A stretch of DNA of 64,000 nt from JAWSVE01 sp033852115 (GTDB lineage: Bacteria; Pseudomonadota; Gammaproteobacteria; Pseudomonadales; Cellvibrionaceae), in NCBI GenBank assembly GCA_033852115.1, contig JAWSVE010000010.1, positions 76,356 to 140,355 of the forward strand, written 5' to 3'. Within the stretch, counting starts at the first letter, position 1; every line of letters begins with the position of its first letter. Both the position numbers and the translations under genes were made by a program. Below the pieces are notes generated by a model. It worked only from the letters and a program-made list of their open reading frames with translations. It made no database searches and had not been told where the DNA came from. Shown piece by piece: positions 52,913-62,451 of this stretch.

Positions 52913-54385
52913 CTAGGTCCCACAGAATGTTTGCGTTACACGTTCAGCATCGGTTGCCGGTAATGCATACTGTGTGTGTGTCGGGTCAAAATCAAACGGA
53001 TTACTGAGCCGGTCTACTAGTTGGTGAAATGGTTCGAAATCGCCTCGATTTCCTGCTTGAATCGCGACTTCGATTTGATGGTTACGCGGAATATAGACTG
53101 GATTAACCTGGCGCATACGGTTCGCAACTTCTTCTAGATTGCTACCCTTAGCGGATAAATACGCTTTCCACTTTGCGATCCAATCGTCAAACTCACCTGG
53201 TAGCGCATAGAAAGTACGTATTGTATGGGTCTCATCGAGATAGTCTGCCAACACCCTGAATCCCAGCGTAAAATCAATGTTATTCGCCTGTAACAGCGGT
53301 AAGAAATCATTTAACAACTTCATGGCCTCGGCCGACGCCGAGTCAATGCCTATCTTCTGACACATCCGCTGTTGATATTCAGTTGTGAATAGTGGTTTGA
53401 AGTTATCTAGCGCTTGTTGCACTAACTCAATACTTTTATCTTCATCGTCGTGAATCAATGGCAGTAACGATTGCGCTAACCACGCCAAATTCCATTGAGC
53501 GATTGCAGGTTGATTTCCATAGGCATAACGGCCTTGTCTATCGATCGAACTAAATACCATACCGGGGTGATATTCTTCCATAAATGCACACGGGCCGTAA
53601 TCGACAGTTTCACCACTCACCAACATGTTGTCGGTATTCATCACACCATGAATAAAACCCAGCGATTGCCAGTGAGCAATCAACTTAGCCTGCGCTCGAA
53701 TAACACAATTGAGTAACTCAAGGTAGACAATATCTGAATTTTTAGCGTCGGGGTAATGACGATCAATCACGTGATCTGCCAATATAGTAAGCGTCTCTCG
53801 TTGTTGCCGCGATGCAAAAAACTGGAACGTCCCGACACGGATATGACTTTTTGCAATACGCGTTAATATCGCACCCGGCAATATTTCATCACGAATGACT
53901 TTTTCCCCGGTTGTTACGGCGGCCAAGCTTCGTGTTGTGGGTACGCCTAATACGGCCATTCCCTCACTCACAACATATTCGCGCAATACGGGCCCTAATG
54001 GCGAACGACCATCACCCATTCTCGAAAAGGGTGTAACGCCAGCACCTTTTAACTGAATATCGTATCGCTCGCCGTCCTTACCAATCACCTCCCCTAATAA
54101 GATTGCGCGCCCATCGCCCAATTGCGGATTCCAATTACCAAACTGATGGCCAGCATAAGCAGTCGCAATCGGCTCAGCACCCTCTGGCAACACATTGCCA
54201 GCTAAGGCAGCAACCCCTTCCTCACTTTTTAATTCCAGCGGGTCAATACCCAGTAACGCCGCCAACGCATCGTTAACGCGAATCAAACCTGGGTTTTTAA
54301 CTGGTGTAGGCGCTTGATAAGCAAATAATGCGCTATCAAGCCTGCAGAAAGCATTGTCGAATGGTATTTTTACGGCTCTAGTCAT
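52913..54385 (-). CDS. selO: protein adenylyltransferase SelO
   Basis: A 490-residue pseudokinase-fold enzyme that transfers AMP to Ser, Thr or Tyr of target proteins and is linked to redox homeostasis. Characteristic stretches: AYAGHQFGNWNPQLGDGRAILLGEV, QLKGAGVTPFSRMGDGRSPLGPVLREY, HGVMNTDNMLVSGETVDYGPCAFMEEY. The C-terminal region usually contains a cysteine-x-serine/cysteine near the end; here it ends QTFCGT with a single cysteine. Otherwise normal length. Confidence 0.95.
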   Translation of the reverse strand: MTRAVKIPFDNAFCRLDSALFAYQAPTPVKNPGLIRVNDALAALLGIDPLELKSEEGVAALAGNVLPEGAEPIATAYAGHQFGNWNPQLGDGRAILLGEVIGKDGERYDIQLKGAGVTPFSRMGDGRSPLGPVLREYVVSEGMAVLGVPTTRSLAAVTTGEKVIRDEILPGAILTRIAKSHIRVGTFQFFASRQQRETLTILADHVIDRHYPDAKNSDIVYLELLNCVIRAQAKLIAHWQSLGFIHGVMNTDNMLVSGETVDYGPCAFMEEYHPGMVFSSIDRQGRYAYGNQPAIAQWNLAWLAQSLLPLIHDDEDKSIELVQQALDNFKPLFTTEYQQRMCQKIGIDSASAEAMKLLNDFLPLLQANNIDFTLGFRVLADYLDETHTIRTFYALPGEFDDWIAKWKAYLSAKGSNLEEVANRMRQVNPVYIPRNHQIEVAIQAGNRGDFEPFHQLVDRLSNPFDFDPTHTQYALPATDAERVTQTFCGT

Positions 54386-54611
54386 GTGGTACCAAGCTGA
54401 TGAGTAAGGGTTCGGAGTACAGTATCACCGCTTCAGGCCAATCTCCACTGTGAACTTTACTATGGTAATTGGAGGTGGGAGTCAGATTCCACGCGTAGCA
54501 AGAGGCCAAACTGATTACTCGACGCAAATATATTTACGCTAGGTGTCAACCAATTTAATAGTTCAAGCGTTAACATATAAGATCTTCATCAAATAAACTG
54601 GACTTTATCTA

Positions 54612-55718
54612 ATGAACTTCAGTGACCTTTTTACAAGGGCTACCAGGCCTTCTCTCCAACAGCTGGCAGCTCTATTGCTAGCGTTAACCATCTCAGCTTG
54701 TGGAGGCGGCGGCTCATCCAACGATGGAGGCAACGGCACACCGATAGAAGAGCTATCCGACACGGAAAAAAGCATTGTCGATGTTCTCAACATTCTCCCA
54801 ACGGATACCGATTTTACCTTACTGATTGAGTCCCAAAATCGCGTAAGGTTTTCACATAGCGTTGGCGACTCTAGCTCATCACACATCTATGAGTCTGCAT
54901 CAACTTCAAAGTTAGTCACTGCTGCGGTTATTCTCTCTTTAGTTCGAGATGGTATTTTAGCACTCGATGACAACCCGCAAGATTATATAAGCTATTGGCC
55001 TACTAGCGGGAGCCACTCGACTATACAGTTGAGGCACCTGCTTAACTTCACCTCTGGACTGATATCAGAACCACTCTGCATAAACTTAGCATTAGCTAAT
55101 TTCGAAGATTGCGTAGAGTCAATTTTAGATAGCAACGCGTCTATCTCTTCACCAGGTACAGAATTTTATTACGGCTCATCACATATGCAGGTTGCAGGCT
55201 TAATGGCAATGAGAGCAAGCGGCGTGTCAACCTGGACTGAGCTATTTGACAATTTCAAAGCCGAGACTGGTTTATTTAGCAACGGACAGTACGATCTACC
55301 CTCCGCTGCCAATCCGCGTCTAGCGGGGGGCATGCATTGGCGCGCCGATGAATACGTCGATTTTCTCTCCGCACTATTCCACCAAGAAATCATATCCCCA
55401 TCACTAATCAATGAACTGGTAAAAGATCAGATCGACGGTGCCGATATTAACTTCTCTCCTGTTTTAGAGAATGATGTCGGGCAAGATTGGCATTATGGCT
55501 TCGGTGTATGGATTGAGTGCAGTGCCACTATATTCAACTGCACACAGGTGACTCGTGTATCGTGTGCCGGTGCCTACGGTTCATATCCCTTTATTGATTA
55601 CCAACATAATTACATCGGCATTATTGCTAGACAGGGCCCACTAGGTAGTGGCGACGAAGGCTTTGCGATTTACGAACAGGTAGCCGACGAGTTGGCGACA
55701 TGGGCGAGTGAAAACTAG
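54612..55718 (+). CDS. lipoprotein serine hydrolase (class C beta-lactamase-like)
   Basis: A 368-residue secreted lipoprotein: the lipobox ISAC puts the lipidated cysteine at residue 30, followed by GGGGSSNDGG. The beta-lactamase/DD-peptidase fold has the SxxK motif S97-T-S-K100 in ESASTSKLVTA and a Tyr-x-Ser element in FYYGSSHMQV. It probably acts on peptides or esters in the periplasm or outside; true beta-lactamase activity is uncertain. Single gene. Confidence 0.82.
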   Translation: MNFSDLFTRATRPSLQQLAALLLALTISACGGGGSSNDGGNGTPIEELSDTEKSIVDVLNILPTDTDFTLLIESQNRVRFSHSVGDSSSSHIYESASTSKLVTAAVILSLVRDGILALDDNPQDYISYWPTSGSHSTIQLRHLLNFTSGLISEPLCINLALANFEDCVESILDSNASISSPGTEFYYGSSHMQVAGLMAMRASGVSTWTELFDNFKAETGLFSNGQYDLPSAANPRLAGGMHWRADEYVDFLSALFHQEIISPSLINELVKDQIDGADINFSPVLENDVGQDWHYGFGVWIECSATIFNCTQVTRVSCAGAYGSYPFIDYQHNYIGIIARQGPLGSGDEGFAIYEQVADELATWASEN

Positions 55719-56342
55719 AGCCCTTTTGCCTTGTAGACATTTCTTTTCGACTTTCTTATAGTCGTATTGGATAGTTTTTTGAGACTTAAGCGATTGTAAA
55801 CTTTGCTATCAATATCTGCCGGGGTGTAGATTTTGTAGGCGCTTCCAGCGCTAGCATGAAGCATCAGATTTGATGTGTTAGTTACTTGAACGGTTATGAG
55901 GAATATTAACTAAAAAGTTGCCACACTGAGAGAACCGGGGCCGGGTGAATAAAACAGCTTTTGGCTGTTTTACCCCTTCGGCATTAACTCGTAGTGTCAG
56001 TGCTGCTCGTCTTTCAGCCAGCGATCCTATTCAAATTTAGTCTCCCGTAACGTTTCATCACATTCATTACAAAAAACGCATATTTGGCCGTATTTAATGA
56101 ACTCGATCGCCTGAGTTTATTAGAGAATATAATTCTAGAAAATAAGGACATTATACTATGAGCGAAATATCCGACTATGCTCGTGGAGCGCGCGAGCTCG
56201 CTGTTCGCACGGCTCTTCCAAGCGAACATGCCACAATTCAGGCTAAGCGTCGATTCACCCTGTCCCTTGTAAATTTGCCTGCAACGCCACTTATCAAAGG
56301 TAAGTGACAATAAAACCCGCCCCATGGTTGAGCGCAACAACG
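55719..56342. repeat. intergenic region carrying dispersed repeat copy A
   Basis: From about 55888 this region matches sequences at 61238 and 61513. Each begins GAAYGGGTTAYGAG or close to it, then CCACACTGAGAGAACCGGGG, then the hairpin AAAACAGC/GCTGTTTT. A 61-base stretch (55921-55981) is identical to 61547-61607. A 108-residue minus-strand frame across 56014-56340 has no start signals and belongs to the repeat. No gene is supported. Confidence 0.6.
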
Positions 56343-59300
56343 TTATTTAGATAATATTACGCGCTCTCCCGTTACCACATCTACCATAATTATTCCGCCC
56401 ATATGTCTGTCCAGCACATAAATCACATCAAGTTCTGCGTCAAAATGAAGACCTTTAGAATCTCTAATACTATTAAACCCTCGCGACTCAGTAAGACCCG
56501 AAGTCGAAGATTCTTCCCCCGTAGCAACATCAACGAAATAAATCGATAAATCCTGGTTTAGAAGATCATTATTGCCAACTAAAGCGATATCACGAAAAAC
56601 CTCGAACTCGCTGGGGCCACGGATAGAAGAATAGTCAGTGAGTACAGATCTCTCGCCAGTCAGAGCATCGAGTGCAAGCGCATTTAGCCAGCCGAAATAT
56701 AAAAGTTTCGAATTTCTAGCATCGTAATAAATTTGACCATCAGTGTAACTACGACTAAGAGGATTCAGCTCGTTAGGTGTCACGCTATCAGAAAAAACAG
56801 ATCTTGAACCATCACTAAGGTCTATCGAGTATATAGTTTGTTCAATTGGACTGCTGGCGGGACGATCGAGGACAAATAAACGATTAGATAGGGAATCGAT
56901 AGCCATTGACAATGGAGATTCAAAAAGATTTTCACTATCCGGGAAACCTTCACCAGAAACTAAAGTTGTTTCTCCTGTATCCACCGCCAGCCTGAAAATA
57001 GCAGGTGAGCGTGAAGCATTTCCACTATCTACAAAGTAGACCTGATTGGTATTTTCATCAACGACAATTTGAATAATTCTTGAGGTGCTATGAATGGCTA
57101 CTCGTCGTCTTTCTCCAGAAGTACGACTAACTGCTATAACATCAGGCCAATCACTAGCGATCAAAAACTCGTCCGTGGAGGAAAAGTAGGCTAGGGACTC
57201 CCCATATTCAATTTTTACATTGGAAGAAGGATAGTTATTTGACCAAAATGAAGACAAAACCTCGGTGTCTAAATCGAAAGCTGTTACTTCATTCAATCCA
57301 GAATTGGTGATTAGAGCTACTCCTCCTGAAGAATCAAGATCCACCCCCTTAAAGAAGCCGTCATATCCAAAAACATTTAGGCTTGATCTTTCGCCGCCTC
57401 CTAAATCGAAGGCGTATAGCCTTGAGGAGCTAACGGCCAATAACCTTTCATTCGCTTCATCGATAGCAATGTCTTCCATGTACATTGAACCAATTGAAAA
57501 TATGCTTTTCGCTCCAGTATTCAAATCGATTTCAACAATCTCATCAGCCGACCAATGGGAAACTAATGCCCGATTTCCAATTCTATCGACAGCAATTTGC
57601 GTTGGAAAATTATTTGGAGCTTCTTCAGTAGGACGGGCATTAGCTGACAAAAGAGCACGCTCTCCACTAACAAGATCAACAGCAATAATCCGGCTTTGAT
57701 CGAGCACCAATAACCGGCCATTTTCCGAATCAACCGCCATACCACTAGGTATAGTGAATAGCGGAGGATTTACATCAGGTATATCGTTACTGGACAATAT
57801 ACTCTGATCGCCAGTCGAAAAATCAATTGAAAAAATGGCATCCTCATAACCGGATTGAACGATCAGCAATCGATCACGTTCGACGTCTACCACCAAGTCC
57901 GTTACATCTTTAACGAGATTACCAGATCCTTCCACTACATTTGAATAATCGTAAAAAACAGATAGAGTATTTGCCCTGATATCAAGCTTGAATATTTTCT
58001 TTAAAACCGTGTCAGCCATATAGGCAACTTGGTTAACTGTATCGATACTTATTTCGGTAGGGTTATATAAAAGAGAATCCCTGCCTTCTATCACAACTCT
58101 TGCCGCATCCATTTTCGAATTGGATGCATTATCATATGCTTCAACTATTATTTCATTGCGACCCGGTGCGATTGGCACGGTGGCTAACCAACTCTCATAT
58201 CCGTTGGTGGTATTTGCTTCGATACCATTTACGATAATTGAGGTTATTGGGCTATCGTCAGATGCTATCCCTCTTATCATAACTGAGTCACCCTCTGTCA
58301 TAGAGTCAGTGGGAGGAAACTTGATACTAACCTGTGGCGCTATAGTATCGTAGGTAGATCTAGTCGTAGCACTAAACGAACCAGACCTCCCACCGATTGT
58401 TATCGCCGCAGTTTGCATAGACGACAACTCATCACTAGATAGGACTTGTAATCTAAGCATATCTCCTTGATTGACAATTCCTGGATCACTCGAGAACGGT
58501 GCATCGTTAATAGAATAAAATCCGTTTTCTATTGATACATCAACAGCCGTATTTATTCCTGATATTTCGACCAAGTTGGAAGTTATAAATGTATTGAGCG
58601 GTACATCATTGCGCTCCTGGAATGTGAAAACATCTGGTTCTATATCTGCATCTAGCGTCGTAACAGAAAAAAAGGCGCTTCCATTCCCAACGGTAAGTGT
58701 GGCGTCGACTCTTGATGAAAAATTGGAAGAAGATGTTTGTCGTAGTTGTACATTTTCACCATTATTGATGATGCCATCTTCAGACGTATACGGCCTCCCA
58801 TTAATTGAATACTCAGCATCGCTCCCACTAATAGTAATTGAGGCTGGAGAACTAATCCCAGTGATAGTAACAACGTTCGATTCAGTAAGACTTGTAAGAG
58901 GGATATCTATTTGATTCTCAAAGCTAAACAAGTCAGGCAGGACGTCCTCAATAGTCGTGACACTATAAGTATCCGTTACCCCACCTATGTTAATTGTCGC
59001 ATTAAGAGTCACAGAATTACTTCCTGAAGATATTTGCCGAATCTGCAACGCCTCCCCATTATTTATAGTACCGTCGACAGATGTGTAGGTGCCCCCCTCA
59101 ATACGATACTCCGCTTCGTTTCCACTAATACTGATTGATGTTTCAGCACTTATTCCCGTAATAGTAATTAAGTTCGATTCTCGAATACTGTTTATCGGCA
59201 CATCAACTTCATCATCGAAGCTAAATTGATCCGGTATCGTATCTGCTTCCGTGATGACACTAAAACTTTCAACCACACCACCCACGTTCAAGCGCGTCGT

Positions 59301-60848
59301 TGTAGTCATCGAATTACTGCCGGAAGAGATTTGTCTTACTCTTACATTTTGACCACTAACAACAACTCCGTCTGAGCTAGTAAAGACGCCACCATCAATT
59401 GAGTACTCACCAGCATTGCCACTAATACTGATAAGTGCTGGCTCATTGATACCCGTAATAGTGACTACATTTGACACCCTAATACTGTTAACTGGAACAT
59501 CAACTGCGTCATCGAAACTAAATTGATCCGGTGTGGTATCACCGATAGTCGTCACACTGAAATTACTCTCGACACCTCCAATATTTAAAAGCGTGGCAGT
59601 GGTCACCGAATTGTTCTCGGAAGAAACTTGTCTCACTCTTACATTTTGGCCACTTGAAATTAAACCTGTAGAGCTAGTAAAGACTCCACCATCAATTGAG
59701 TACTCACCGCCATTGCCACTAACACTGATAGGTACTGGCACATTGATACCGCCAATCGTAACAGTATTTGATGTTCTAAGGTCAGACAAGGGAACGTCTC
59801 TTTGCTCTACAAAATAGAAAGCATCTGGTACGGTGTCAGGCATGAGAGCAACAGTAGTCACTGTAAACGAATCACTTATACCACCGATAGATAATGTAAT
59901 TGATGTTGTATTGCCGTAACTTGGGGAGGACCTAAGCCTTACAATAATTTCTTGTCCGTCTTCAATAACTCCATTGCGGGAAGTGAAGTTTGCGCCATCG
60001 ATTGAGAACTCTCCCTCTTCGCTAATAGTAACTGGCGAAAGGCTATTTATTCCTGCGACAACAATTGGGGCGGAGGTTATTAACGAGTCCAAGGGCGCGT
60101 TATTTATATCAATGATATTAAATACCTCGGGTGTTATATCTTCCTGTAAAGTAGTCACAGCAAAACTACCGATTACACCCCCTACCGTAAGAACAGCTTC
60201 AGTAGCTGTATTAAAATTGTTTGAACTTGTCTGCCGAACTTGAACACGCTGATTATTGACGATCGTTCTTGCATCAGCGCTAAAACCTCCGCCATCGATA
60301 GAAAATTCACCATCAACAATGGATATTGGCACATTGCTATTAATACCTGAAATGATAACCTCATTAGAGTCTACGCTAGCGTTTCGCTCTACACCTGATT
60401 GGCTATTGAAGTAAAAAGGGGTTGGAATGATGTCTTCATCTTGAGTGGTCACGCTAAAAGTATCACTCACACCACCGATGGTAAGTACCGCGTCAGTCGT
60501 CATAGAAAATTGATCTGAAGAGACTACACGCACTATCACTTGCTGGCCATTTGAAATGGTGTTTGGATTTGAACTGAAATCTCCATCGTCGATACTAAAC
60601 TCACCACCGACAATTGTTATACCTGTTGAGGCATCAATTCCAGCGACGATTACCGAGTTGGATAAAACCTCTTCAAGAAGTTCGATATCCATTTTATCCT
60701 CGAATAAAAAAGGATCAGGAATAGTGTCCGCACTATCACTATTTTCATCGCTAACACCACCCTGGCCACCACCGCTACTGCCGCCACCGCCACATGCAGT
60801 AGAGCTGACAATTAAACCGAATAAAAAAAGGCGGAATACCCAAGCCAT
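56343..60848 (-). CDS. giant lipoprotein: eight tandem repeats, Ig-like domain, beta-propeller
   Basis: A 1501-residue secreted lipoprotein. The lipobox STAC places the lipid cysteine at residue 19, followed by GGGGSSGGGQGG. Residues about 42-830 hold eight tandem repeats of 92-100 residues; each contains DxxPDxFxF, xxITGIN, a YSIDGG-like core, an RQxSS stretch and GGVxxxFSVTT. An Ig-like segment (about 835-920, with APQVSIKFPP) follows. The last 580 residues read as NHL/SMP-30-like propeller blades (LVVDVERDRLLIVQSG, IAVDRIGNRALVSHW, MAIDSLSNRLFVLDRP). Probably a cell-surface binding or adhesion protein. Repeats 4-6 are the most alike, suggesting recent duplication. Confidence 0.88.
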   Translation of the reverse strand: MAWVFRLFLFGLIVSSTACGGGGSSGGGQGGVSDENSDSADTIPDPFLFEDKMDIELLEEVLSNSVIVAGIDASTGITIVGGEFSIDDGDFSSNPNTISNGQQVIVRVVSSDQFSMTTDAVLTIGGVSDTFSVTTQDEDIIPTPFYFNSQSGVERNASVDSNEVIISGINSNVPISIVDGEFSIDGGGFSADARTIVNNQRVQVRQTSSNNFNTATEAVLTVGGVIGSFAVTTLQEDITPEVFNIIDINNAPLDSLITSAPIVVAGINSLSPVTISEEGEFSIDGANFTSRNGVIEDGQEIIVRLRSSPSYGNTTSITLSIGGISDSFTVTTVALMPDTVPDAFYFVEQRDVPLSDLRTSNTVTIGGINVPVPISVSGNGGEYSIDGGVFTSSTGLISSGQNVRVRQVSSENNSVTTATLLNIGGVESNFSVTTIGDTTPDQFSFDDAVDVPVNSIRVSNVVTITGINEPALISISGNAGEYSIDGGVFTSSDGVVVSGQNVRVRQISSGSNSMTTTTRLNVGGVVESFSVITEADTIPDQFSFDDEVDVPINSIRESNLITITGISAETSISISGNEAEYRIEGGTYTSVDGTINNGEALQIRQISSGSNSVTLNATINIGGVTDTYSVTTIEDVLPDLFSFENQIDIPLTSLTESNVVTITGISSPASITISGSDAEYSINGRPYTSEDGIINNGENVQLRQTSSSNFSSRVDATLTVGNGSAFFSVTTLDADIEPDVFTFQERNDVPLNTFITSNLVEISGINTAVDVSIENGFYSINDAPFSSDPGIVNQGDMLRLQVLSSDELSSMQTAAITIGGRSGSFSATTRSTYDTIAPQVSIKFPPTDSMTEGDSVMIRGIASDDSPITSIIVNGIEANTTNGYESWLATVPIAPGRNEIIVEAYDNASNSKMDAARVVIEGRDSLLYNPTEISIDTVNQVAYMADTVLKKIFKLDIRANTLSVFYDYSNVVEGSGNLVKDVTDLVVDVERDRLLIVQSGYEDAIFSIDFSTGDQSILSSNDIPDVNPPLFTIPSGMAVDSENGRLLVLDQSRIIAVDLVSGERALLSANARPTEEAPNNFPTQIAVDRIGNRALVSHWSADEIVEIDLNTGAKSIFSIGSMYMEDIAIDEANERLLAVSSSRLYAFDLGGGERSSLNVFGYDGFFKGVDLDSSGGVALITNSGLNEVTAFDLDTEVLSSFWSNNYPSSNVKIEYGESLAYFSSTDEFLIASDWPDVIAVSRTSGERRRVAIHSTSRIIQIVVDENTNQVYFVDSGNASRSPAIFRLAVDTGETTLVSGEGFPDSENLFESPLSMAIDSLSNRLFVLDRPASSPIEQTIYSIDLSDGSRSVFSDSVTPNELNPLSRSYTDGQIYYDARNSKLLYFGWLNALALDALTGERSVLTDYSSIRGPSEFEVFRDIALVGNNDLLNQDLSIYFVDVATGEESSTSGLTESRGFNSIRDSKGLHFDAELDVIYVLDRHMGGIIMVDVVTGERVILSK

Positions 60849-61744
60849 TAGTCCCCCAAAAAACTGCTTTTGCTTAACGAATTACGTTGGTAATGGAGTT
60901 AGAGTGATAGAAGTGGTGAGTGTGACCAGTCCATTTTCTTTTTTTGATTCCATTAGGCCCGCGCATAAGGCCACGCAACGAATAACAACCCCATTATATA
61001 TTCGATCGAGTAATGAGCAACACCCATCTTATATCTTTCGCCAATAACATATCGGTTGTGCATAAATTGCCTTCAAAGAACAAACTCTAACCTGTTGATT
61101 TGGCATATTAAAAAGCACTTACAGTAAGCCGCTATTAAATTGGGTAGGTGTTTGTAACGGGACGTGGTCACTACGTACATCTAAATAATTGAAAGCTGGA
61201 AGAATCGGGGCTGACAAAAGAACTTGCAAGTCATTGGGAATGGGTTACGAGGGTTGTTAAATTAGAAATTGCCGCACTGAAGGAACCGGGGCAGCGGGGT
61301 GAATAAACAGCCTGGCCCTTCAGGATTCACTCGCAGCGTCCATGCCGTTTGGCTTTCACTAAGCAAAGCTGTTCAAATTTAATTTTCTATAAATTTGCCG
61401 CCGCACTCTTTGTAAAACGCTCATTTAATGAACCTTTCCGGAATATGCCCATGGATAGGCTGTATGCCGAAATTGCAGGAGCGAATTTCGGTCAAGTACT
61501 ACCGATTTATGTGAATGGGTTATGAGAGTTCTAAACTAGAGGAGCGCCACACTGAGAGAACCGGGGCCGGGTGAATAAAACAGCTTTTGGCTGTTTTACC
61601 CCTTCGGGGCTTCGTCCGCTTCGCTACCTCGTTGCTAAATGCTCCTTTGGTCGCATTTAGTGAACCTCTCCGGTTCAAGTCCCGGTCGAACTTTAGGACT
61701 TCGTAGGTGTTGGGTACAGCCGAATTATTTGTGGAGTTTTTAAG
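60849..61744. repeat. non-coding stretch with repeat copies B and C
   Basis: Copy B starts near 61238 and copy C near 61513, about 275 bases apart. Both open with GAATGGGTTAYGAG. B is diverged (GCCGCACTGAAGGAACCGGGG); C is nearly identical to copy A. Two hairpins AAAACAGC/GCTGTTTT are present in A and C. No protein frame, promoter or transposase is visible. From 60849 to about 61237 I see nothing distinct. Confidence 0.55.
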
Positions 61745-61803
61745 TGGTGCCCGGGGCCGGACTTGAACCGGCACGACTGTTAAGGTCGGGGGATTTTAAG
61801 TCT
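61745..61803 (-). tRNA. 3' half of tRNA-Leu (UAA), attachment-site remnant
   Basis: Minus strand: anticodon loop CTTAAAA (anticodon UAA), TCCCC stem, a long variable arm, T arm GCCGG-TTCAAGT-CCGGC, acceptor 3' strand CCCGGGC, A and CCA. The D arm and acceptor 5' strand are missing; upstream sequence is unrelated. This is the typical duplicated 3' tRNA end left by a tyrosine integrase. The missing 5' side points right, so the element lies to the right of 61803. Confidence 0.85.
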
Positions 61804-61939
61804 CCAAAGGAATTACGTATTACAAGGCTTTCAGGCATGTATGTGTAAGTCTTTGTGTAAGTTTAGTGTGCAAAAACATGGCTTTCACGGGGTTAAAATC
61901 GTGATGACTCAACCCCAATCTACAGGCTCTAAACACCGG

Positions 61940-62356
61940 TTAATCTGGGAATTTCACTCCCAGCTTTTGCTGAAGTCGTTCGTAGAACTTATTGCGGCTT
62001 CTGGGGCTATCCAATTCGTGGCAAGTCAAGCACAACGCCTCATATGCTTTCTTCTCAGTTACGGGTGAATTCGGATCATCTACAAACCCCTTCAGTTTGG
62101 TGTTGTAGATGTACTGAAGCTCATTGTGTCCGTTGGTCTGCCCACATGAGACCAAGGGTGAATCGCCTTTTCCGTGTGGGTGATTATCCTCATATTCAAA
62201 TTGTTTGTTGATGTCGGCAATGCATTCTACGCCGCTGCACTTCATAAAGACTTCTGGCTTAACTGGCATATTCGGTGCCCCGTGGTGATTGATTGTGTCT
62301 TTCAGGGTAGTCAGGGCTACAGGTAAAGCCAAATCTACAGAGGATTGCCGCAACAT
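61940..62356 (-). CDS. hypothetical island protein with cysteine motifs
   Basis: A 138-residue protein from the ATG at 62356; a TTG six codons upstream is also open and neither has a strong ribosome-binding site. It contains CSGVEC, SCGQTNGHNELQYIYN and a late ALCLTCHELDSPRSRNKF. The CxxCH near the end could be a heme motif in other settings, but there is no signal peptide. Two cysteine pairs suggest a zinc-binding or HNH-like fold. Divergent from the DUF262 gene, it may be a regulator or partner of it. Confidence 0.55.
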   Translation of the reverse strand: MLRQSSVDLALPVALTTLKDTINHHGAPNMPVKPEVFMKCSGVECIADINKQFEYEDNHPHGKGDSPLVSCGQTNGHNELQYIYNTKLKGFVDDPNSPVTEKKAYEALCLTCHELDSPRSRNKFYERLQQKLGVKFPD

Positions 62357-62451
62357 TAGCCCATTGCCACCCAACCGGCTAAAATCAATAAGTTAGGTTC
62401 ACGGCAATAACTGATCACTTTTTCATCTATGGACTGGGGGCAATCTCACTG

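Noticed and set aside
56014..56340. 108-codon minus-strand frame downstream of the giant lipoprotein
   Set aside because: It lies within the dispersed non-coding repeat and lacks a ribosome-binding site.
61667..61692. CCGGTTCAAGTCCCGG, T-arm-like sequence on the plus strand
   Set aside because: No acceptor, D or anticodon arm can be drawn around it; it is probably part of the repeat or a decayed relic.
61520..61774. 84-codon minus-strand frame starting in the tRNA-Leu remnant
   Set aside because: Its first residues translate the tRNA T arm and the rest is repeat copy C.
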